Assembly: GCF_015220045.1 (NCBI RefSeq)
Contig: NZ_JADBGB010000001.1
Span: forward strand, 3,228,023 to 3,292,022
Reading direction: 5' to 3'
From: Marivivens aquimaris
GTDB taxonomy: Bacteria; Pseudomonadota; Alphaproteobacteria; Rhodobacterales; Rhodobacteraceae
Length of the DNA: 64,000 nucleotides
The translations under genes were made by a program, and so were the position numbers. This document shows, piece after piece, positions 1 through 6,535 of the stretch (within the stretch, counting starts at the first letter, position 1; each line of letters opens with the position of its first letter). A model generated the notes under the pieces. The model saw only the letters and a list, made by a program, of their open reading frames with translations, had not been told where the DNA came from and did not search any database.

Positions 1-432
1 AATACCGTGCTGCGCGTTCTCAACCCTGCCTCTGCCCGCGCGTCGGTGCAGGGCGTGTTCCATCCGCCGTATCGCGAGTTGCAACAGGACGCGGGGCGCA
101 TTCTGGGGCAGGAGGCGATGACCGTGCTCAAGGGCGGCGGCGGCGAGTTCGAACGTCACCCCGCGAAAGAAGCTGCGCTGTTTGGCTTGCGCGGCGGTGA
201 AGCGTGGGAGGGCAAAGCGCCTGCGCTGACAGACGAACATGTGCGCCTTGCCGAAGGGGCTGAAACGGTCGATCCCGCAGCGCTGGCTGGTTTGTGGACG
301 GGCGAATACGAGGACCCGTTCGCGCTGTCCATCGTGCTGGGAACCGCCGAAATCGCGTTCCAGACGCTCGGCGCGGATGTGAATGTCGGCGACCTCTGGG
401 CGGCGCGGGATCGAAATATCACGCCCCTCTGA
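1..432 (+). CDS. TrpD-like (YbiB-type) glycosyltransferase-family protein, C-terminal part
   Basis: The reading frame is open from the first base of the window and ends with TGA at 430-432, so this is the C-terminal ~143 residues of a gene that begins outside. The segment KGGGGEFERHP followed by an Ala/Leu-rich stretch resembles the anthranilate phosphoribosyltransferase (TrpD)-like YbiB family, which has the TrpD fold but binds nucleic acid instead of making phosphoribosylanthranilate. The GTG at 7 is probably internal. The true start, substrate and N-terminal glycine-rich motifs cannot be seen. A diverged true TrpD is less likely because of the KGGGGE motif. Confidence 0.65.
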   Translation, partial: NTVLRVLNPASARASVQGVFHPPYRELQQDAGRILGQEAMTVLKGGGGEFERHPAKEAALFGLRGGEAWEGKAPALTDEHVRLAEGAETVDPAALAGLWTGEYEDPFALSIVLGTAEIAFQTLGADVNVGDLWAARDRNITPL

Positions 433-609
433 GTCCGAAAATCATGCTGCACCTGCAAATGATTCGGTTATCCACAAGAAATTGATTCGCTGAGTCGCTT
501 ATCCCCGCGAAAGCGCTTTACAGATTCGCACCGGATGATTCACCCTAAGGTCAATGGGGGTGGACCTGACGTGCCACCGATAAGGGCAGACTTCCGCTGC
601 CACGGATTC
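431..609. promoter_or_regulatory. GANTC-site cluster with a perfect DnaA box, upstream of the ybjN-family gene
   Basis: This intergenic stretch holds seven GANTC sites, the CcrM methylation sequence whose methylation state is read by GcrA in alphaproteobacteria. They start at 431, 461, 484, 492, 523, 537 and 605. It also holds TTATCCACA, a perfect DnaA box, at 468-476, a weaker TTATCCCC at 499-506, and the palindrome AAAGCGCTTT at 510-519. Roughly 0.7 GANTC would be expected by chance in this length. A cell-cycle-controlled promoter for the downstream gene is the simplest reading. No experimentally defined promoter is implied. Confidence 0.5.
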
Positions 610-630
610 TGCAAGCGAGGTGAAGCCGTT

Positions 631-1131
631 ATGGCTCTGACGGATCATTTCTATGAAGACGACGATCATCCGATCGATGTGGTCGAACAGCTTGCCCTGT
701 CGCATGGCTGGCCCGCCGACCGCATGGACGAAGATCACGTCGTCATCACCGTCGAGGGCCAGTGGCGCAACTACACCGTTACGATGGCCTGGTCGGAAAC
801 CGACCGGATGCTCCGCCTGATCCTGACGTTCGAGATGGAGCCGCCTGCGCACCGCGAAAATGCGCTCTACGAGGCGCTGAACCACGCCAATGATCGTTGC
901 TGGAGCGGCAATTTCACATGGTGGCCGGACCAGCGTCTGATGACCTACCGCTATGCGCTGAACTTAGCAGGCTATCAGGATGTCACCTTCGAGCAGGTCG
1001 ACACGATGATGGGCGCGGCAGTTGCGGCGTGCGAGCGTTTCTATCCCGCGTTCCAGCTGGTCACTTGGGCCGAACGCACGCCGAGCGATGCGATGGGTGT
1101 CGCCATTTCCGAGGTTGCGGGCACCGCCTGA
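631..1131 (+). CDS. YbjN domain-containing protein
   Basis: This 166-residue soluble protein matches the YbjN (bacterial sensory-transduction-regulator-like) family. It has an acidic N-terminus (DHFYEDDDHPIDVVEQL), a central amphipathic sheet region (VVITVEGQWRNYTVTM) and an aromatic-rich core (NFTWWPDQRLMTYRYAL). The molecular role of the family is not established. It is widespread in Rhodobacteraceae, often next to proC. I chose the ATG at 631 because AGGTGAAG sits just upstream; a longer frame opens at 535 but lacks a ribosome binding site. It is probably the first gene of a unit with proC, 62 bp downstream, and lies behind the GANTC/DnaA-box region. Confidence 0.8.
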   Translation: MALTDHFYEDDDHPIDVVEQLALSHGWPADRMDEDHVVITVEGQWRNYTVTMAWSETDRMLRLILTFEMEPPAHRENALYEALNHANDRCWSGNFTWWPDQRLMTYRYALNLAGYQDVTFEQVDTMMGAAVAACERFYPAFQLVTWAERTPSDAMGVAISEVAGTA

Positions 1132-1193
1132 CGGTCTGCTTGCGCCTTCGGAACGAGGCTCCTATCGTTCCCCCGAATGACAGGGGAATTTTC

Positions 1194-2009
1194 ATGAATA
1201 TGGATGATTTGGCCCGCCGCGGGCTGGTTCTGCTCGGTTGTGGCAAGATGGGGTCTGCGATGCTGGCCGGTTGGCTGTCGTCGGGACTGCCTGCTGCGTC
1301 GGTCTGGGTGAACGACCCGCACCCGAGCGATTGGCTGCAAGGTCAGGGCGTGAACCTGAATGCCGAACTGCCCGCCGACCCCGCTATCGTCCTGATCGCG
1401 GTGAAGCCGCAGATGATGGCCGGCGCGCTGCCGTCGCTTCAGGCGCTGGGCAATGGCTCGACCGTGTTCCTGTCGGTCGCCGCCGGTATCGGGATCGCCA
1501 CTTACGAAGAGCTGCTGGGCGCTGAAACGCCGATCATCCGCGCGATGCCGAACACGCCCGCCGCGGTCGGTCGCGGCATCACGGCGATCATCGGTAATGA
1601 CAAAGTGGGCGAGGGTGCGCTCGGCATGGCCGAGGAACTGCTCTCTGCCGTTGGTCAGGTCGTGCGATTGGAGGATGAGAGCCAGATGGACGGCGTGACT
1701 GCCGTTTCGGGCTCCGGTCCCGCCTATGTGTTCCACCTGATCGAAACGCTCGCCAAAGCGGGCGAGGCGCAGGGACTGTCGCCCGAACTGTCGATGCAAC
1801 TGGCCAAGGCGACCGTCGCAGGGGCGGGCGTTCTGGCCGAGGAAGCCGACGACACCCCGACCCAACTGCGTATTAATGTGACCTCGCCCAACGGCACCAC
1901 GCAGGCCGCGCTTGAAGTTCTGATGAACGAAACGGACGGCTTCCCGTCCCTGCTGGACCGCGCTGTTGCGGCGGCGGCCAACCGATCCAAGGAGCTATCC
2001 CGTGGCTGA
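1194..2009 (+). CDS. proC: Pyrroline-5-carboxylate reductase
   Basis: This enzyme catalyses the last step of proline synthesis, NAD(P)H reduction of 1-pyrroline-5-carboxylate to L-proline, in the cytoplasm. The 271-residue protein has the N-terminal dinucleotide-binding loop GCGKMGSAM (residues 15-23) and the family signature near residues 160-195 (VTAVSGSGPAYVF...ALAKAGEAQGL-like). Length is normal for ProC. The ATG at 1194 is preceded by CAGGGGAAT; the longer open frame from 897 overlaps the ybjN gene and is ignored. Its end overlaps the next gene by 8 bp, which suggests translational coupling. Confidence 0.95.
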   Translation: MNMDDLARRGLVLLGCGKMGSAMLAGWLSSGLPAASVWVNDPHPSDWLQGQGVNLNAELPADPAIVLIAVKPQMMAGALPSLQALGNGSTVFLSVAAGIGIATYEELLGAETPIIRAMPNTPAAVGRGITAIIGNDKVGEGALGMAEELLSAVGQVVRLEDESQMDGVTAVSGSGPAYVFHLIETLAKAGEAQGLSPELSMQLAKATVAGAGVLAEEADDTPTQLRINVTSPNGTTQAALEVLMNETDGFPSLLDRAVAAAANRSKELSRG

Positions 2010-2346
2010 TGAAACCCTGTCGTTCGACGATTTCCTGAAAGTCGACATCCGTGTCGGCACCGTGGTGAAGGCCGAAGAATTCCCCGAAGCCCGCAAGCCC
2101 GCGATCAAGATGTGGATCGACTTTGGCGGCGCGATTGGGGAACGCAAAACCTCCGCGCAGGTCACGAAGCACTACACGCCCGAGAGCCTCGTCGGAAAAC
2201 AGGTCATGGCCGTGGTGAATTTCCCGCCGCGCCAGATTGGCAAGTTCATGTCCGAGGTTCTCGTCCTCGGCCTGCCTGACGAAGAGGGCGGTATCGTGTT
2301 GATCGGCCCCGACCAAGCGGTCCCCAACGGAGGGCAAATGCATTGA
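2002..2346 (+). CDS. tRNA-binding domain protein, CsaA-like
   Basis: This 114-residue protein is a stand-alone OB-fold tRNA-binding domain of the CsaA/Trbp111 type. The typical N-terminus FDDFLKVDIRVGTVVKAEEFPEARKPA and the C-terminal LGLPDEEGGIVLI segment are both visible. In Bacillus CsaA is described as a secretion chaperone, but in proteobacteria the role is unclear; tRNA or protein binding is inferred from the fold. GTG at 2002 is chosen because of the AAGGAG at 1989-1994 and the family length of about 110 residues. It overlaps proC by 8 bp and the next gene by 4 bp, so the three are probably translated from one mRNA. Confidence 0.85.
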   Translation: MADETLSFDDFLKVDIRVGTVVKAEEFPEARKPAIKMWIDFGGAIGERKTSAQVTKHYTPESLVGKQVMAVVNFPPRQIGKFMSEVLVLGLPDEEGGIVLIGPDQAVPNGGQMH

Positions 2347-3296
2347 CCAAACTTCTCATCACCCGCCGCATCGCCGAGCCTGTGCTGGAGCAGGCGCAGA
2401 AGCTGTTCGACTGCACGGTCCGCGATCAAGGCGGCCTGTCGGTCGAAGAAGCTGCGGATGCGATGCGTCACTACGATGCCATTCTTCCGACGCTTGGCGA
2501 CGAATTCACCGCTGAGGCGTTCCAACTTGCGGGCGAGCCGCGCTGCAAGATCCTCGGCAATTTCGGGGTGGGATATAACCACATCGACACCGATGCTGCC
2601 GCGAAGGCTGGCGTCGCCGTCACCAACACGCCCGACGTGCTGACGGATGCGACTGCCGATATCGGTATGACCCTGCTTCTGTCCACCGCCCGCCGCGCGG
2701 GCGAGGGCGAGCGGATGGTGCGTGCCGGTCAGTGGGAGGGCTTTGGTCCCAAGGTCGGGCTCGGCACCCACGTTACGGGCAAGACCGTTGGCATCGTCGG
2801 CATGGGCCGCATCGGGCAGGCGGTGGCGCGCAAGTGTCACTACGGCTTCGATATGGATGTGATCTACTTCAACCGGAGCGAAAAAGAGGTCAGCCATCCT
2901 GCCAAGCGCATGGATACGCTGGCCGACCTGATGGGCGCTGCCGATTTCGTGGTCGTCACCGTTCCGGGCGGCGCCGAGACGCGCAAGCTGATCGACGCGG
3001 ATGCGCTGGCCGCGATGAAGCCCGAGGGTATCTTCGTCAACATCTCGCGCGGTGAGGTCGTGGACGAGGACGCGCTGATCGATGTGCTGAAGCGCGGTGC
3101 GATCACGGGTGCGGGCCTCGACGTCTACGAGAACGAGCCGCACGTCCCGGCCGACCTGATCGCGTTGGAGAACTGCGTGCTGCTGCCGCACCTCGGCTCT
3201 GCCACCACGGAAACGCGGCAGGCGATGGGGCAGATGGCGCTCGACAACATCATCGCGTGGAGCGAAGGGCGCGAGCCGCCGCAAAAGGTCAACTAA
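2343..3296 (+). CDS. D-2-hydroxyacid dehydrogenase, glyoxylate/hydroxypyruvate reductase type
   Basis: This 317-residue NAD(P)-dependent dehydrogenase of the D-isomer-specific 2-hydroxyacid family probably reduces glyoxylate or hydroxypyruvate. The nucleotide-binding motif GMGRIG is at residues 153-158. The Arg of ISRGEVVDEDAL (R236), the Glu of VYENEP (about 265) and the His of LPHLGSAT (H283) form the expected catalytic set. The ILGNFGVGYNHID motif (about 70-82) is typical of the glyoxylate reductase (GyaR/GRHPR) branch. It starts at a TTG overlapping the csaA-like stop codon by 4 bp. A strong terminator follows. The exact substrate cannot be read from sequence. Confidence 0.85.
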   Translation: MTKLLITRRIAEPVLEQAQKLFDCTVRDQGGLSVEEAADAMRHYDAILPTLGDEFTAEAFQLAGEPRCKILGNFGVGYNHIDTDAAAKAGVAVTNTPDVLTDATADIGMTLLLSTARRAGEGERMVRAGQWEGFGPKVGLGTHVTGKTVGIVGMGRIGQAVARKCHYGFDMDVIYFNRSEKEVSHPAKRMDTLADLMGAADFVVVTVPGGAETRKLIDADALAAMKPEGIFVNISRGEVVDEDALIDVLKRGAITGAGLDVYENEPHVPADLIALENCVLLPHLGSATTETRQAMGQMALDNIIAWSEGREPPQKVN

Positions 3297-3300
3297 GACA

Positions 3301-3332
3301 AACCCCCGCTGCTGATCCGGCGGGGGTTTTTG
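3301..3332 (+). terminator. Rho-independent terminator after the hydroxyacid dehydrogenase gene
   Basis: AACCCCCGC (3301-3309) pairs with GCGGGGGTT (3320-3328) around a ten-base loop and is followed by a run of T. It ends the proC-containing unit. Confidence 0.85.
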
Positions 3333-3404
3333 CTAGTGATTGTGCAAAGCGGCGGATTAAATGGGTGGGCTGTCCATGCCCATTGTTCATGAGTGATCCC
3401 ATCT

Positions 3405-4304
3405 ATGCCGCTGCACCGAGACGACCTTCCCGACCTCATGGCCTTCCTCGCCGTTGCTGAAGAGCGCAGCTTTACCCGCGCTGCGGCCCGTCTGGGGACG
3501 TCGCAAAGCGCGCTGAGCCATGTCATCCGCCGTCTGGAAGAGCGGATGGATATGCGCCTGCTGACGCGCACCACGCGGCATGTGGCGCCTACCGATATCG
3601 GGGAGCAATTGCTCGCCAGCCTGCAACCTGCCTTTCGCGGGATCGAGGAGCGGCTGGCCGACCTCGATGCGCTACGCGCGGAGCCGAGCGGGTCGATCAG
3701 GATCAACGCCCCACGCTGGGCGGCGCAGCGGATCATCATGCCAGCAGCGACCGCGTTGATGCGGGACTACCCCAACCTGCGGATCGAAGTGGAGATCGAC
3801 CAGCGGCTCGTGGACATTGTTAAAGACGGGTTCGATGCAGGTGTGCGGCTGGGCGAAGAGGTCCAGCAGGACATGATCGCGGTGCGCATCGGGCCGGACA
3901 TCCGCATGGTCGTCGCGGGCTCGCCCGCCTATTTCGAAGCGCACGGTGTGCCCAAAGACCCGCACGCTCTGACGGACCATCTGTGCAACAACCTGCGCTT
4001 TGCGACGCTTGGCGGGCTTTATGCGTGGGAGTTCGAGAAGGACGGGCGCGAGGTAAATGTGAGGGTGAAGGGGCAGTTCACATCCAACGATCCGGAGGCG
4101 CTGATCGATGCGGCACTGGGCGGGGTGGGCCTGTCATGCCTGCCGAGCGACCATCTGGACGAGCATCTGGAGAGCGGCGCGCTGGTCGCGTGTCTGGAAG
4201 ACTGGTGTCCTCCGTTTCCGGGGTATCACTTGTACTACCCTAGCCGCCGTCAGGCGCTTCCTGCGTTTCAGGCGCTCACGGAGAAATTGCGGTATCGGGG
4301 ATAG
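3405..4304 (+). CDS. LysR-family transcriptional regulator
   Basis: This 299-residue regulator has an N-terminal winged helix-turn-helix (about residues 5-62; the recognition region is FTRAAARLGTSQSALSHVIRRLEERM) and a C-terminal periplasmic-binding-protein-like sensing domain (about 90-295). It has the usual LTTR length. The ATG at 3405 is preferred over the GTG at 3393. No divergently transcribed target is adjacent: upstream is a terminator, and downstream is the repeat element and the convergent tdk gene. Its regulon and effector therefore cannot be inferred from context. Confidence 0.9.
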   Translation: MPLHRDDLPDLMAFLAVAEERSFTRAAARLGTSQSALSHVIRRLEERMDMRLLTRTTRHVAPTDIGEQLLASLQPAFRGIEERLADLDALRAEPSGSIRINAPRWAAQRIIMPAATALMRDYPNLRIEVEIDQRLVDIVKDGFDAGVRLGEEVQQDMIAVRIGPDIRMVVAGSPAYFEAHGVPKDPHALTDHLCNNLRFATLGGLYAWEFEKDGREVNVRVKGQFTSNDPEALIDAALGGVGLSCLPSDHLDEHLESGALVACLEDWCPPFPGYHLYYPSRRQALPAFQALTEKLRYRG

Positions 4305-4365
4305 GGGCGCTGCCCCTCTTGGCCTGCGGCCAATTCACCCCGGGATATTTGGGGCACAAAGGCAG
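4303..4365. repeat. GC-rich dispersed repeat, copy 1
   Basis: The sequence reads GGGGCGCTGCCCC, then GGCCTGCGGCC, then ATTCACCCCGGGATATTTGGG-like sequence. The same modules occur in reverse orientation at 28253-28306. Each module is itself a small palindrome. This matches the intergenic repeat common in Rhodobacteraceae genomes. Here it lies between the convergent LysR gene and tdk, where it may act as a bidirectional terminator. Confidence 0.7.
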
Positions 4366-4367
4366 AG

Positions 4368-4949
4368 TCAGCAGTCGCCGACCGCGTCGCGCCAGTGTTT
4401 GCGGCAGAGCGAGACATAGCGGTCGTTGCCGCCGATTGAGACCTGTGCGCCGAGGGTGACTACATTGCCGTTTTCGTCCTTGCGCACGACCATGGTCGCT
4501 TTTTTTCCGCAGTGGCAGATGGTGCGCACTTCGCGCATTTCGTCGGCGAGCGCGAGGAGGGCGGCGGAGCCAGAGAAGAGGTTGCCTTGGAAGTCCACGC
4601 GGAGGCCGTAGCACATGATCGGAACGCGCAGGTCGTCGACGGCGCGGGCCAGTTGCCAGACCTGATCTTTGGACAGGAACTGGCATTCGTCAATGAAGAC
4701 GCAGGCGCACGGGCCTTCGTTCAGGCGGGCCTCGATTTTGGCGAAGAGGTCCGTTTCGCCGGTGTAGGTGTCGGCGGGGGAGCTAATGCCGATGCGGCTC
4801 GCGATGCGGCCTTCGCCGGCGCGATTATCGAACTGCGCGGTCAGCAGGTAGGTCTGCATGCCGCGTTCGATGTAGTTGTAGCTTGCCTGCAGGAGCAACG
4901 TCGACTTGCCGGCGTTCATGGTCGAGTAATTGTAGTAGAGCTTGGCCAT
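4368..4949 (-). CDS. tdk: Thymidine kinase
   Basis: This is a salvage enzyme that phosphorylates thymidine to dTMP with ATP. The 193-residue protein is a type II thymidine kinase: P-loop STMNAGKST (residues 9-17), Walker B/catalytic FIDECQF (D87, E88) and a C-terminal zinc site (C145, C147, C182, H185). A lasso-like segment, GNDRYVSLCRKHW, follows. The ATG at 4949 begins MAKLYYNYS, the usual family N-terminus; the frame extends 56 codons further upstream without a convincing start. GGAGG-like sequence is absent, but CCTCCGCC on the minus strand lies just upstream. The 5' leader is unusually structured. Confidence 0.95.
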   Translation of the reverse strand: MAKLYYNYSTMNAGKSTLLLQASYNYIERGMQTYLLTAQFDNRAGEGRIASRIGISSPADTYTGETDLFAKIEARLNEGPCACVFIDECQFLSKDQVWQLARAVDDLRVPIMCYGLRVDFQGNLFSGSAALLALADEMREVRTICHCGKKATMVVRKDENGNVVTLGAQVSIGGNDRYVSLCRKHWRDAVGDC

Positions 4950-4968
4950 GGCGGAGGAATTGGCACCC

Positions 4969-5081
4969 CTTGCGACTTTTTGCAAGTGGACCGGAGCCGC
5001 GGTGCGAATGGGTGTAAACACGCCAACGCGCAGGATGGGGTCGCGGCTCCGGTCCTGCGGTGCTCGGGAACAGGCACCGCA
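4969..5081 (-). promoter_or_regulatory. Structured leader of tdk: three consecutive hairpins
   Basis: Three stems sit side by side between tdk and its likely promoter. Hairpin 1 pairs 5056-5063 with 5074-5081 (8 bp perfect, TGCGGTGC/GCACCGCA). Hairpin 2 pairs 4988-5001 with 5042-5055 (14 bp perfect, GGACCGGAGCCGCG and its complement) around a 40-nt loop. Hairpin 3 pairs 4969-4973 with 4982-4986. The first two stems abut exactly. This could be a 5' regulatory leader or a small RNA. I recognise no known riboswitch, SRP RNA or 6S motif in it. Confidence 0.55.
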
Positions 5082-5311
5082 TTCCGTATCTCTGGGACTG
5101 CCGAATGGATTCGACAAGCCTTAAGGTGTTAAGTAACGACGTTATGTCGTGGATAGGTTGTGCTAATCGCTCCTGCGGTTTTCCGTCAATGACCCGCATG
5201 GCTCTCGAAGCGCCTAAAATATGAATTGTCTTCTGGTTGTGACCATTTAATGCAAACCTTTGCAAAATGAACACAATCCCCGCTTTTGCGGTCTACGACT
5301 TTGGTCGTAGA
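5082..5311. other. Gene-free stretch between tdk and the KASIII-like gene
   Basis: With the leader hairpins, about 360 bp (4950-5311) carry no convincing gene. The stretch holds the palindrome CCTTAAGG (5119-5126), the 14-bp inverted repeat TGCAAACCTTTGCA (5251-5264), and a hairpin TCTACGAC-TTTG-GTCGTAGA at 5292-5311. The last directly abuts the stop codon of the upstream minus-strand gene and may end its transcript, although no clear T-run follows. Confidence 0.5.
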
Positions 5312-6424
5312 TCACTTCCGGCGCAGGATCACCGAGCCGACGGAGTAGCCTGCGCCGAAGGAGCAAATCACCCCTAGCGTGTCAGACTTGCGGTCGCGCG
5401 AGTATTTGTCGAAAGCGATGATCGACCCTGCGGAGGACGTGTTGGCGTAGTCTTGCAGGATGTTCGGCTGTTCGTCAGGCGTGGGCGTGCGGCCGAGGAC
5501 TTTTTTGCCGATGTAGTCGTTCATCGACTTGTTCGCCTGATGAAGCCAGAGGACGCCGATATCGTCCGCAGTGATGTCGTTGGCCTCCATGTGGTCCGCG
5601 ATATGAGCGGAGACGAGGGGCAGGACCTCTTTGAACACTTTGCGGCCGTTTTGCATGAAACGCATGTCGCGGCGGTCTTCCATTGCATCGCGGGTCGGGC
5701 GGAGGAATCCGTTGTTATTGCGGATGTTGTTCGAAAACTGGGTCGCGCATTTGGTCGAGACGACTTTCCAGCCGTCCTGACCTTCGTCACGTTCCAGCAG
5801 CACGGCCGTCGCCACGTCACCGAAAATGAAGTGACAATCGCGGTCGCGCCATTCGAGGTGGCCCGATGTGATTTCCGGGGAGATCACCAGCGCGCGGCGG
5901 ATGGAGCCTGCGCGGATCATGTCGGCGGCGGTCTGGATGCCGAAGGTGGCGGAGGAGCAGGCGACATTCATGTCGAAGGCCATGCCACCCGCACCGAGGA
6001 GCTGCTGGATTTCCACAGCCATGGCGGGGTAGGCGCGCTCCATGTTCGACGCGGCGCAGAGGATCAGGTCGATGTCGGAGCCTGCAACGCCAGCGCGGTC
6101 CAGCGCCTCGTTCGCGGCTTTCATGCCGATTTCGGCCATCAGGGACGGCTCGTCGTCGCTGCGCTCGGGGTAGCGCGGATACATGCGGGTCGGGTCGAGA
6201 ATGCCGTCCTTGGTCATGACAAAGCGGCTGTGGATGCCAGAGGCGGTCACGATGAAGTCGGCGCTGGAGTGGGGCACGGGCTCTTTGTCGCCAGCGGCGA
6301 TGGCGTCCGCATGTTCGGCGTTCTGGAGGTCGGCATAGGCGTTGAACGCCTCGACCAGTTCGTCATTGGAAATGGAATGCTCCGGCGTGAAAACACCGGT
6401 CGCGGTCAAAACGACGTCGTACAT
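5312..6424 (-). CDS. Beta-ketoacyl-ACP synthase III-like condensing enzyme
   Basis: This 370-residue thiolase-fold enzyme has the KASIII catalytic triad Cys156 (NVACSSATFG), His295 (LHQANKSMND) and Asn328 (DYANTSSAG), so it should be active. It is about 50 residues longer than FabH. Its N-terminal segment (NDELVEAFNAY...AIAAGD...ASGIHSRFVM) resembles the Pseudomonas PA3286-type KASIII. That enzyme condenses medium-chain acyl-CoA from beta-oxidation with malonyl-ACP and so shunts breakdown products into fatty acid synthesis. That role is inferred from similarity. The gene stands alone downstream of carB and its terminator, not in a plsX-fabH operon, which supports a non-housekeeping role. Confidence 0.85.
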   Translation of the reverse strand: MYDVVLTATGVFTPEHSISNDELVEAFNAYADLQNAEHADAIAAGDKEPVPHSSADFIVTASGIHSRFVMTKDGILDPTRMYPRYPERSDDEPSLMAEIGMKAANEALDRAGVAGSDIDLILCAASNMERAYPAMAVEIQQLLGAGGMAFDMNVACSSATFGIQTAADMIRAGSIRRALVISPEITSGHLEWRDRDCHFIFGDVATAVLLERDEGQDGWKVVSTKCATQFSNNIRNNNGFLRPTRDAMEDRRDMRFMQNGRKVFKEVLPLVSAHIADHMEANDITADDIGVLWLHQANKSMNDYIGKKVLGRTPTPDEQPNILQDYANTSSAGSIIAFDKYSRDRKSDTLGVICSFGAGYSVGSVILRRK

Positions 6425-6499
6425 GTGGCCTCCTGCGCAGTGCCCTCAAGCCTGCGGCCAATGGTACGGATTGTCCAGAATGACGGTGGGTCGCAAAAA

Positions 6500-6528
6500 G
6501 AAAAGGCCGGTCAGTGTGACCGGCCTTT
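6500..6528 (-). terminator. Terminator of carB
   Basis: Perfect 11-bp stem, AAGGCCGGTCA (6503-6513) with TGACCGGCCTT (6517-6527) around a 3-nt loop. On the minus strand it is followed by TTTTCTTTTTGC. It lies 8 bp beyond the carB stop codon. Confidence 0.85.
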
Positions 6529-6535
6529 GTTGTTC

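Noticed and set aside
431..609. Chromosomal replication origin
   Set aside because: Only one perfect DnaA box is present and none of the usual alphaproteobacterial origin neighbours (hemE, parAB, gidAB, dnaA) is visible, so a promoter is more likely.
4969..5081. SRP RNA or 6S RNA gene
   Set aside because: The SRP tetraloop core (GGAAGGAAGCAGCC-like) is missing, and the overall fold is not the single long bubble-hairpin of 6S RNA.
5121..5132. TTAA-GGTG-TTAA as a CtrA site
   Set aside because: The spacing is 4 instead of the 7 bases of the CtrA consensus TTAA-N7-TTAA.
4825..5274. A 149-residue minus-strand frame covering the tdk leader and 5' end
   Set aside because: It overlaps tdk in another frame, its composition is not protein-like, and the region forms hairpins that argue for a non-coding leader.
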